DNA of 5,375 bases, from the NCBI GenBank assembly GCA_955652855.1, contig CATPCN010000575.1, forward strand, positions 1-5,375, given 5' to 3'. This DNA is from an uncultured Chthoniobacterales bacterium (GTDB taxonomy: Bacteria > Verrucomicrobiota > Verrucomicrobiae > Chthoniobacterales > UBA10450). Below the pieces are notes generated by a model. That model did not search any database. It was not told where the DNA came from and was given only the letters and a program-made list of their open reading frames with translations. Each line of letters starts with the position of its first letter. Position 1 is the first letter of the stretch. The translations under genes and the position numbers were made by a program. Below, piece by piece: positions 1 to 5,375 of this stretch.

Positions 1-616
1 AACCGCGGCGCGTGAGGGCCGCGAACAATTGTTCTGCATAATTGCCAGCGTCCTTCTGGCGGTATCTGATGAAAACACGATAGTCGGACGAGACGAGGCC
101 GGCACTGCGAAAAATATCGGGAACGACCTCGGCCGGTGACTTGTCCCATTCGCGAATTTTGATCTGATCAAGCGGGGCAGGTATGCCGGCCTGCATCGAT
201 AGCCCGCGTCCGGTTGGGCAGACCGGAAGGAACGTATATCCTGCATTCGCCGCGTTGGTCTGCCAGAGGGCAATTGCGTTATATGCATCGACGGTGGCGC
301 GACCATCGCTGACGAGCACAAGGACGCGCTTACCGGCGGGCTGTCCGTGCCCTTTGCAATCCAATAGGCCGTTCATACGGCAAAGCACCGGGCGCGTCGC
401 CGAATACAGGGAGGTGAGACCTCGGGATAACTCTTGCGCAATTTGCGTGGCATGGGCCAGCGACTGTGGTGAACCATTTGCCGGCACGATCGCGATCAAC
501 GCCGGGTGGGCGAAGGGTAACGGACTCCAGGTAGTACAAATCAGCGCAGCCGTAGACCCGTCCGGCGAGTGAACGATGACTTCGCTACCGGGCGGGTTTG
601 ACTGTGGCGGCGTCAT
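1..616 (-). CDS. TIR-domain protein with N-terminal alpha/beta (possibly degenerate vWA-like) domain, 3' end cut by window edge
   Basis: Reading the minus strand from the ATG at 616-614 gives 205 uninterrupted codons to the left edge; an in-frame stop at 667-665 and no other ATG, GTG or TTG between fix the start. Residues 1-175 form an unrecognised domain. Two parts resemble a vWA fold: a strand ALIAIVP (39-45) followed by ANGSP where a vWA would carry DxSxS, and KRVLVLVSDG (96-105), like the fourth vWA strand with its Asp-Gly. TFLPVC (128-133) could be the next strand. Residues 179-205 start a TIR domain: DYRVFIRYRQKDAGNYAEQLFAAL matches box 1 of bacterial TIRs, normally FISYR, here with Arg for Ser. 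The catalytic Glu region lies outside the window. If complete, the TIR would be expected to act on NAD+. The gene starts 5 nt after the small ORF stop, with only a weak AGGT 12 nt upstream, suggesting translational coupling. TIR call is fairly sure; the vWA resemblance is inference. Confidence 0.85.
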   Translation of the reverse strand, partial: MTPPQSNPPGSEVIVHSPDGSTAALICTTWSPLPFAHPALIAIVPANGSPQSLAHATQIAQELSRGLTSLYSATRPVLCRMNGLLDCKGHGQPAGKRVLVLVSDGRATVDAYNAIALWQTNAANAGYTFLPVCPTGRGLSMQAGIPAPLDQIKIREWDKSPAEVVPDIFRSAGLVSSDYRVFIRYRQKDAGNYAEQLFAALTRRG

Positions 617-621
617 TAGGG

Positions 622-828
622 TTATTGCACCTGCGCGCGGCTCGCTTTGCCGGCAAAAGCCGCATCAGCCTCGGCCATCGGCTCGTCGCCATACTGAAAC
701 TGGTTGTCTCCGCCGTCAGAGTCGAGACGCGAGCTTTGAGCAAGGGGCAGCTCTGTGGTCTGGTGACTTCGCGAAGCTACTTCGGCAAGGCAGTCATCTG
801 CAAACGCTTGATGCTCCTGATCGTTCAC
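622..828 (-). CDS. Small acidic protein (68 aa) of unknown function, operon partner of the TIR gene
   Basis: A GTG at 828-826 is preceded on the minus strand by GGAGG at 837-833, with 4 nt between, the best Shine-Dalgarno site in the window. The frame ends with TAA at 624-622, 5 nt before the ATG of the TIR gene, the spacing of a co-translated operon pair. The product begins VNDQEHQAFADDCLAEVAS and has 13 Asp/Glu against 4 Lys/Arg, one Cys (13), no signal peptide and no membrane segment. Residues 1-20 could form a helix; residues 34-53 look disordered and acidic, and the C-terminus is Ala-rich. I recognise no family. The same frame stays open upstream to an ATG at 1008, but that extension has no ribosome site and an unconvincing composition, so I prefer the GTG. 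Possible roles are adaptor, inhibitor or protease substrate; none is shown by the sequence. Confidence 0.6.
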   Translation of the reverse strand: MNDQEHQAFADDCLAEVASRSHQTTELPLAQSSRLDSDGGDNQFQYGDEPMAEADAAFAGKASRAQVQ

Positions 829-1086
829 GAACCCTCCAAGTGGCGGACCGAGACATTTTATCCTATTTGCGCAACCAAATATTCGACGACTCGGAATGGT
901 CCGTCCAAAATCCGTTGATTTCGACAATGCACGATGAATGGACGACGATCCGGGTTGCCAATTCATTCGTGACGGCTCGTTACGAGAACCCATTGACATC
1001 GACGACACGTAGGGGAATGCCCTTCAATAATATCGATGAACCTTATCATCGCGACGTCGATGTGCCAGAATGAACACTAACTTGTA
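829..1086. promoter_or_regulatory. Divergent intergenic region, probable promoters for both directions
   Basis: These 258 nt separate the minus-strand small-ORF/TIR operon from the plus-strand TIR-WD40 gene, and I find no convincing gene in them. For the minus strand, TAAAAT (complement of 855-860) sits about 27 nt upstream of the GTG and could be a -10 element; no good -35 is seen at normal spacing. For the plus strand, TTGACA at 993-998 is a perfect -35 match, but 17 nt downstream only AATGCC is found, so the promoter is doubtful. Two dyads lie here: an imperfect one at 967-985 (TCGTGAC, 5-nt spacer, GTTACGA) and a 9-bp arm pair ACATCGACG (996-1004) with CGTCGATGT (1055-1063). They could be operators. 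Role inferred from position only. Confidence 0.4.
832..837 (-). promoter_or_regulatory. Ribosome binding site deciding the GTG start of the small acidic gene
   Basis: The minus strand reads GGAGGG followed by TTC and the GTG start codon at 828. This is a near-perfect anti-16S match at close spacing and is the main reason to choose the 68-aa form over the longer frame beginning at 1008. Confidence 0.6.
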
Positions 1087-4062
1087 ATGATTCGAGAAGC
1101 GGAATCTGGCGCAGAGACCGGCCGCATACTGTGCCGCGTATTTCTGTGCCACAACAGTGCCGATAAACCTTTCGTCAAAGAGATTGCGGATCGTCTTGAG
1201 TTGGATTTTGGTGTTCTCCACTTCCTGGATGTCTTCGACATTCCCACCGGAGAAGCCTTCCGTGTTTGGATCGAGCATTCGCTCCGCGACAGCACTGGTT
1301 GCGCCATTTTTCTAGGCGCGAATGGCTGGGGACCGACTCATTTGTGGGAGGCTCAGATGGCCATCAAGAGGAACGCCACCGATACGACATTTCGGCTCAT
1401 ACCAGTGGCGCTGCCCGGAATCCGAGAAGAGGACATGGCCGCATTGGATAGCGGCAACGTTTTTCGGGATCTGAATTGGGCAGACTTCCGAAACGGCGTC
1501 GACGATCTTGACGCACTCGACAAGCTCTACGCCAGTGTTACCGGCTCCGTTTTATCCGAAGGAAGGGGTCCAGCGCGATTGACCCCTTATCAAGTACGCC
1601 GCGATGCTGCGCGTTGGACGAAATCGGGGCAGCGCGAGACCAGCGTACTTTACCGTGGCGCGCAGCTGGAGGAGGCCGAGCAGCTAACGAGGACGGTTCC
1701 GGATCTTGCGGCAAAGACTGAGATCGGCCCGTTCCTGGTGGCAAGTGCTCGTCGTCAACGATTGATATGGCGTCGGGTGGCTCTGATAGCAATTACGGTA
1801 GCCCTGATCGTTATCGGATTGGGAGTAACGGCCGAGATCTTACGGGAGACTGCCGAACAGCGCCGCATTCTCGCGCTCTCTCGTTCGTTAGTAATTCAAT
1901 CAAGAACTGAAAGCGCACCGGCCGTTGCCCTCCTTCTGGCGGCGCAGGCTTTCAAGGAAGCTGAAACACCCGACACAACAGCCAACTTGTTCGAACGGCT
2001 CCAGGGATGGTCATATCTGAAAAGGCTGCTTTATGGCAACGGAACTGCCATCACCAGAGTGGTCTCGGGCGCTGAAGGCAATTCGATCACGGCAGGAAGT
2101 TCTGACGGTTACCTGTTTCGCTGGTCGGCGAAGAATGAGCACAATGGCGCACCTCTGCGCGCATCGGTCGGATCGATTACGAGCCTCACGGCTGCCAGCA
2201 ATCCGCCGCACTTGTGGGCTGGGTACGAAGATGGCCGCGTGCTTCGTTGGGACAACGAGGGGCACCGAATCCAAGTGGAAGGAATTCCTCCCGGACTTGA
2301 TCTGAGGCAGATCGCAGATGTCAACAAGCTGGGCCTTGGACCGCGGATTGGCGCGATAGCACTTTCGCCTAACGGATCGCTCGCGGCCGTCGGGACGGCG
2401 CAAGGCACCGGTAGCGCGCTGGTGTTTTTTGTCGACCAAAGGACCGGTACCACGCTCGGCTCGCCGGTTTCGGTGGGAGTTCCACGAGTCAACGCCCTCG
2501 ATTTCGACCAGAACTCCTCCACCGTTGTCGCAGGTACCGGATTCGGCGTTGTGCTGACGATCGACGTTCGGCGCCGTATGGCTATTGCACTGAATGGACC
2601 GCGATTGAGTGAGATTCTAAGCGTTCGATTTTCCCATTCCGGTTCACTCATCGCCGTAAGCGACATCGGTGAGGTCGCGATCTGGAAAAACCAAGGGTCA
2701 TCGTACAGGCTTGCAAACAGCTTCAAAACGACGGATCTTTTGACGTCTGCCGCAATCAAGCTGGATGGGCGGACCATCGCTCTCGGAGATGCAAACGGGA
2801 TGGTGTATTTGTTCTCGGTCCAGACGCATCAACGCATTCGGTCATTCCGCGCACATGTTGGGGCTGTGAACAGCTTGGCATGGGACGACGGTATGGGTCT
2901 GATCACGGGGGGTGCCGATGGCGCAATTGGAGTCTGGAACTTCGAATCGACGTCCCCGCTCGTTGTGCCTCAGGGCCGCGTAAAGCCGCGTGTCGTCGCT
3001 CTGCAACTAAGAAACGACGGTCTTCTCGTAGGACGCATTTCACTCGGTTCAGCGGATGTGTGTCTAGAGAACGGTAGTGAGTGTAAGGTGATCAGGGACC
3101 TCTATAAAGACGCGACAAGACTGTTGGGATCCAGTCGTCTAAAGAAATTGTCCGCGGCAGCGCCGCAGACCGATGGCTTCGTTCCAGTACCGTCACCTGA
3201 GATCGACCAGATCAAGATAGATGCGGCGGGACAGCACGTGATCTGGTCTACCAGCGACGGAGCGGTTCTATCGAGTCCGCTCTCGGCCAACGCTTCACCT
3301 TTCGTCGTCCATGACGATGCTATTAAGGGCAACGCCTCAGATGTTAGCTTGAGTCAGACCGGACATTTTGTGGCAGTTGCTTACAAGAGTCGACTGCTGC
3401 TGTTTGACCTATTGAACTCCACTGGCAAACCGATCGCGATTAAATCGTCTACTGCTTCGGAGTCGGCACAAAGTCTAGCCTTTAACTCGACTGAAACACT
3501 GCTGGCCGCTGGATTCGAGAATGGCAGCATTGCACTCTGGTCAGTACCCGATGCACGTTTAATAGCACAGCAGCAAATCCATAACTCTCCGGCAGGTAAC
3601 GTAACTTTCTCGGCAACCGGAAAGTATCTGTTCTCAAATGCCGTGGTTGGTGACGGCAACGAAACGGCACTTGTTGCGGCACCTGTCCCATCGCTCACTC
3701 CTGGATTGCGCTTGATAGCAGGTGCTTCCGGAGAACCTCCGGCACTGATTGAGGCGAGCGGGACGCTGATAGCAACAATAGACAATCAGGCAAGGATTGA
3801 TTATTGGGATGCCAAAAAGCTGCAACCGATCGGCACTGCCAATACCTTACAGTTACCTGTAACGGCCGCGACGCTGTCTTCCGCGACCAATCGGCTCTAC
3901 GTTGCTGATGAGGATGGCTGGATTCGGGCGCTGACGGTAGGTGGAAACCAATGGTTAGCAATTGCATGTGCCGTAGTTGGACGCTCTTTGAGTCGCGACG
4001 AATGGGCCCAATTCCTTCCCGGCGAGCGATATGCTCCCGCGTGCTCGGGACGTCCCGATTAG
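1087..4062 (+). CDS. TIR - transmembrane - WD40 repeat protein (probable NADase effector/sensor)
   Basis: The 991-aa frame starts at the only possible start codon before the TIR domain; an in-frame stop lies at 1078-1080. Residues ~16-155 are a TIR domain: CRVFLCHNSADKPFVKEIADRL is strand A and helix A, DIPTGEAF the BB-loop region, and GPTHLWEAQMAI carries E88, at the position of the NADase glutamate. Residues ~160-230 are a linker containing RGAQLEEAEQLTR and FLVASARRQR, resembling the segment that follows the P-loop domain in STAND-WD40 proteins; no Walker A or B motif is present. A single membrane helix spans ~231-249, with Arg residues before it, followed by a helical stretch (APAVALLLAAQAF). 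About 14 WD40 blades fill ~320-950, with clear ends such as DGYLFRW, DGRVLRW, DGAIGVW and NGSIALW, enough for two propellers. The tail ~955-986 (WLAIACAVVGRSLS...EWAQFLPGERY...C) is the conserved end of many bacterial WD40 STAND proteins. The ATG has no evident Shine-Dalgarno. Expected to be membrane-anchored, with propellers sensing and TIR acting on NAD+ (family-based inference). Confidence 0.95.
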   Translation: MIREAESGAETGRILCRVFLCHNSADKPFVKEIADRLELDFGVLHFLDVFDIPTGEAFRVWIEHSLRDSTGCAIFLGANGWGPTHLWEAQMAIKRNATDTTFRLIPVALPGIREEDMAALDSGNVFRDLNWADFRNGVDDLDALDKLYASVTGSVLSEGRGPARLTPYQVRRDAARWTKSGQRETSVLYRGAQLEEAEQLTRTVPDLAAKTEIGPFLVASARRQRLIWRRVALIAITVALIVIGLGVTAEILRETAEQRRILALSRSLVIQSRTESAPAVALLLAAQAFKEAETPDTTANLFERLQGWSYLKRLLYGNGTAITRVVSGAEGNSITAGSSDGYLFRWSAKNEHNGAPLRASVGSITSLTAASNPPHLWAGYEDGRVLRWDNEGHRIQVEGIPPGLDLRQIADVNKLGLGPRIGAIALSPNGSLAAVGTAQGTGSALVFFVDQRTGTTLGSPVSVGVPRVNALDFDQNSSTVVAGTGFGVVLTIDVRRRMAIALNGPRLSEILSVRFSHSGSLIAVSDIGEVAIWKNQGSSYRLANSFKTTDLLTSAAIKLDGRTIALGDANGMVYLFSVQTHQRIRSFRAHVGAVNSLAWDDGMGLITGGADGAIGVWNFESTSPLVVPQGRVKPRVVALQLRNDGLLVGRISLGSADVCLENGSECKVIRDLYKDATRLLGSSRLKKLSAAAPQTDGFVPVPSPEIDQIKIDAAGQHVIWSTSDGAVLSSPLSANASPFVVHDDAIKGNASDVSLSQTGHFVAVAYKSRLLLFDLLNSTGKPIAIKSSTASESAQSLAFNSTETLLAAGFENGSIALWSVPDARLIAQQQIHNSPAGNVTFSATGKYLFSNAVVGDGNETALVAAPVPSLTPGLRLIAGASGEPPALIEASGTLIATIDNQARIDYWDAKKLQPIGTANTLQLPVTAATLSSATNRLYVADEDGWIRALTVGGNQWLAIACAVVGRSLSRDEWAQFLPGERYAPACSGRPD

Positions 4063-4204
4063 ACTGTTAATCTGCGTCGCCGAGATCTCGATTCGTGAAC
4101 CTCATCTTGGATCCAGCGCCATCACAACAGTTAAGTATGCGGCTGAGGTCCTGCCAACGGATCAGGAAGTTCAAGAGGTTCGGCGTTTGTTTAACGAGCC
4201 CTAA
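4031..4204 (+). CDS. Doubtful 57-aa reading frame overlapping the end of the TIR-WD40 gene
   Basis: An ATG at 4031-4033 opens a frame that overlaps the last 32 nt of the TIR-WD40 gene and ends with TAA at 4202-4204. The product starts MLPRARDVPIRLLICVAEIS and ends with a helix-like, charged segment (LPTDQEVQEVRRLFNEP). After the TAA the same frame continues open across the tail of the convergent CHAT gene, so this could be the start of a decayed longer gene. The GGCGAG about 5 nt upstream is only a weak ribosome site, and third-position composition is not strongly coding. No family recognised. It may equally be a chance frame. Confidence 0.22.
   Translation: MLPRARDVPIRLLICVAEISIREPHLGSSAITTVKYAAEVLPTDQEVQEVRRLFNEP
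4045..4090. repeat. Cluster of three palindromes around the stop codon of the TIR-WD40 gene
   Basis: TCGGGACGTCCCGA at 4045-4058 is a perfect 14-bp palindrome. It abuts GATTA (4057-4061) paired with TAATC (4068-4072) across a 6-nt loop that includes the stop codon, and CGAGATCTCG at 4081-4090 is a perfect 10-bp palindrome. No T-run follows any of them, so they do not make a standard Rho-independent terminator. They might slow polymerase or protect the 3' end of the mRNA, or be protein sites; perfect palindromes without loops are poor RNA hairpins. The first lies inside coding sequence. Confidence 0.5.
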
Positions 4205-4306
4205 TCTAGCCGCCTACCACGCTTTCGAGTGGACCAGATCCGGCGGGTTTATCTACTTCGTCCTGAGACAGACCCCCAGATGGCCGTGACATCACATCTC
4301 TCTAAG
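4063..4306. other. Convergent intergenic region between the TIR-WD40 and CHAT genes
   Basis: The 244 nt between the two stop codons hold most of the doubtful 57-aa frame and the palindrome cluster described separately. Another arm pair, TCTCTA and TAGAGA across AGC at about 4299-4313, overlaps the CHAT stop codon and could give a short hairpin at the end of that transcript, again without a T-run. Beyond about 4205 I see no other gene or RNA. Transcripts from both sides must end here or overlap antisense. Confidence 0.45.
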
Positions 4307-5375
4307 CTAGAGACTGCCTTCCGATTTTCGAAGTTGGAATTCGCTATTGCCGTAGAGCAAATAGTTAACCCAGTCTGGCTTTTGATAAAGCTCCCGGCGC
4401 CCATCGAGGACTGCCTTTCCGATGGTCGCGCCTTGTGCCAGAGCTCCATAGACAGTCGCGGCGAATGTCGCTGCATCCCCGTCGATCACTTTCCAGAAAG
4501 TCCCCAAGTACGCTTCAATTCCCATCCGAAGGAACATTTCCGCAAATGCTTCCGACCCGGCTTGCTCCTCCTTTCTGCCCGCCCGCACGCGCCCTGCCTG
4601 GCAGGCGTTGACGAACGCCAGACGCGGCACGGCTTCCGTTCCTTTCAAGTCTCTTGCGGTCAGGCGCTCGTCCACAAGCTCTATCCCGCTCTCGAACGCC
4701 GAGTCAAAGCCTGCATGGCCGCAATAATGGAAGATATCCGCGAACGCAAGAGCCTCTTTCACGGCTGCTTTGGTTGCCTCGGCACCATCGAGGGTTTTCA
4801 GCTCAACTCCAGTGGAGCCCCCGAGCAACTTCTTAACCTTCTCGCCTTCGATGCGGGCCCATTCGAGATCGCCGGTCGGATTGACGACCAGTAGCACTGC
4901 GAGTTTGCCGCTCTTAGGCGGACGAGCAGTCAGCAGTTTAGGATCGATTTCCGGCAACGCCAACACGCGCGTAATGCCCCCGTTGAGCCCGACGGCGCCT
5001 TCTTCGAGCGCCATCAGCATCTCAAATGGGATCGGCGCCGAATTCAGTTCGTGACGGATCACCACGCGCGTTTTCGACAATGCCCTCAGCCACTTCTCAT
5101 AATCTGGTCCAAAGAGTCTTTCCGCCAACAGCGGTCTCCGGCGCTCCACTTCCGACTTCGGCGGGCTCTGATTTTCGAATCCGCCGGCGGTTAGCTTCGC
5201 GAGATCGTCTGGGGTAAAGAGGCTCCGATGAGTAAAGACTACGCCGCTGACCGGTGGGGGAAGGACGGTGGTAGCGATTTGATCGTTAACCCAAGTGACA
5301 CTGAGAAATGTTGGCGCGTCTCCGCGGGGCGGCTCTCTTTTAAGATTTGGCCGGTGCGTCGTCACATCCAGGTTC
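4307..5375 (-). CDS. CHAT-domain (caspase-like) cysteine protease, 5' end probably beyond the window
   Basis: The minus-strand frame ends with TAG at 4309-4307 and is open to the right edge. Numbered from an in-frame GTG at 5365-5363, the 352 residues show a CHAT domain from about 70 onward: TRVVIRHELNSAPIPFEML (99-117) is the typical strand before the catalytic core, FHYCGHAGFD carries the catalytic His217 (codon 4717-4715), and AFVNACQAG carries the catalytic Cys255 (codon 4603-4601). The C-terminal part (GTFWKVIDGDAATFA, then GKAVLDGRRELY and WVNYLLYGN) is the standard end of the fold. CHAT proteases belong to clan CD and typically cut a partner protein in conflict systems or gasdermin-type suicide. 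The N-terminal ~65 residues are not assigned. Four more codons (Asn-Leu-Asp before the GTG) remain open to the edge, so the real start may lie outside; alternatively the GTG, set in GTGA, could be a coupled start. No membrane helix seen. Both catalytic residues are present, so activity is likely. Confidence 0.92.
   Translation of the reverse strand, partial: NLDVTTHRPNLKREPPRGDAPTFLSVTWVNDQIATTVLPPPVSGVVFTHRSLFTPDDLAKLTAGGFENQSPPKSEVERRRPLLAERLFGPDYEKWLRALSKTRVVIRHELNSAPIPFEMLMALEEGAVGLNGGITRVLALPEIDPKLLTARPPKSGKLAVLLVVNPTGDLEWARIEGEKVKKLLGGSTGVELKTLDGAEATKAAVKEALAFADIFHYCGHAGFDSAFESGIELVDERLTARDLKGTEAVPRLAFVNACQAGRVRAGRKEEQAGSEAFAEMFLRMGIEAYLGTFWKVIDGDAATFAATVYGALAQGATIGKAVLDGRRELYQKPDWVNYLLYGNSEFQLRKSEGSL

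Noticed and set aside
183..572. Plus-strand 129-aa frame
   Set aside because: It lies antisense to the TIR-gene N-terminal domain, which reads without a stop on the minus strand and carries a recognisable TIR start; the plus-strand product resembles no family.
829..1008. Longer form of the small acidic gene, starting at ATG 1008
   Set aside because: No ribosome site at 1008, Arg/Ser/Pro-rich non-protein-like sequence, and a strong GGAGG site points to GTG 828.
576..1073. Plus-strand 165-aa frame (and the 106-aa frame at 598-918)
   Set aside because: They cross the small acidic gene, its ribosome site and the intergenic region in antisense; composition is unconvincing and no domain is seen.
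2109..2777. Minus-strand 222-aa frame within the WD40 region
   Set aside because: Shadow of the WD40 coding strand, where clear repeats are read in frame on the plus strand.
4095..4289. Plus-strand 64-aa frame in the convergent intergenic region
   Set aside because: No ribosome site and no recognisable domain; overlaps another equally weak frame, so no support for either as this gene.
4299..4313. Rho-independent terminator for the CHAT gene
   Set aside because: The TCTCTA/TAGAGA stem is short and AT-rich with no following T-run in the transcript direction.
4229..4894. Plus-strand 221-aa frame
   Set aside because: Mostly antisense to the CHAT domain, whose catalytic His and Cys motifs are intact on the minus strand.
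1..5375. CRISPR array, tRNA or insertion sequence
   Set aside because: No spaced direct repeats, cloverleaf-like segment or transposase-like frame or terminal inverted repeats were found by eye.

Overview
The window looks like an accessory biological-conflict (probable antiphage or cell-suicide) locus of a moderately GC-rich proteobacterium. An alphaproteobacterium of the Rhizobiales type is my guess from codon style and the domain mix; no taxonomic marker gene is present, so this is inference only. No RNA gene, CRISPR array, transposase or insertion sequence is visible.

Layout from left to right. (1) Positions 1-616, minus strand: the 5' part of a gene whose product has an unusual N-terminal alpha/beta domain, possibly a von Willebrand A (vWA) domain with a degenerate metal site, followed by the first ~28 residues of a TIR domain; it runs off the left edge. 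(2) Positions 622-828, minus strand: a very short acidic protein gene (68 aa) with a GTG start and a clear GGAGG ribosome site, lying only 5 nt upstream of gene 1 and so probably its operon partner. (3) Positions 829-1086: a divergent intergenic region that should hold promoters for both directions. (4) Positions 1087-4062, plus strand: a 991-aa protein with an N-terminal TIR domain (probable NADase), a linker with one transmembrane helix, and about 14 WD40 blades (two propellers) ending in the cysteine-containing tail common in bacterial STAND/WD40 proteins. The P-loop NTPase that usually sits between effector and WD40 is absent. (5) Positions 4063-4306: a convergent intergenic stretch with several palindromes and a doubtful 57-aa reading frame overlapping the end of gene 4. 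(6) Positions 4307-5375, minus strand: a CHAT-domain (caspase-like) cysteine protease with an intact His-Cys dyad, open to the right edge.

How they may work together (inference): the WD40 propellers sense a trigger, the TIR domains deplete or convert NAD+, and the CHAT protease cuts a partner, perhaps the acidic small protein or one of the TIR proteins, to switch the response on or off. Combinations of TIR, CHAT, vWA and WD40 modules are known from bacterial conflict systems. This exact arrangement (NTPase-less TIR-TM-WD40, an acidic small protein with a possible vWA-like-TIR protein, and a convergent CHAT protease) is one I cannot match to a named system.
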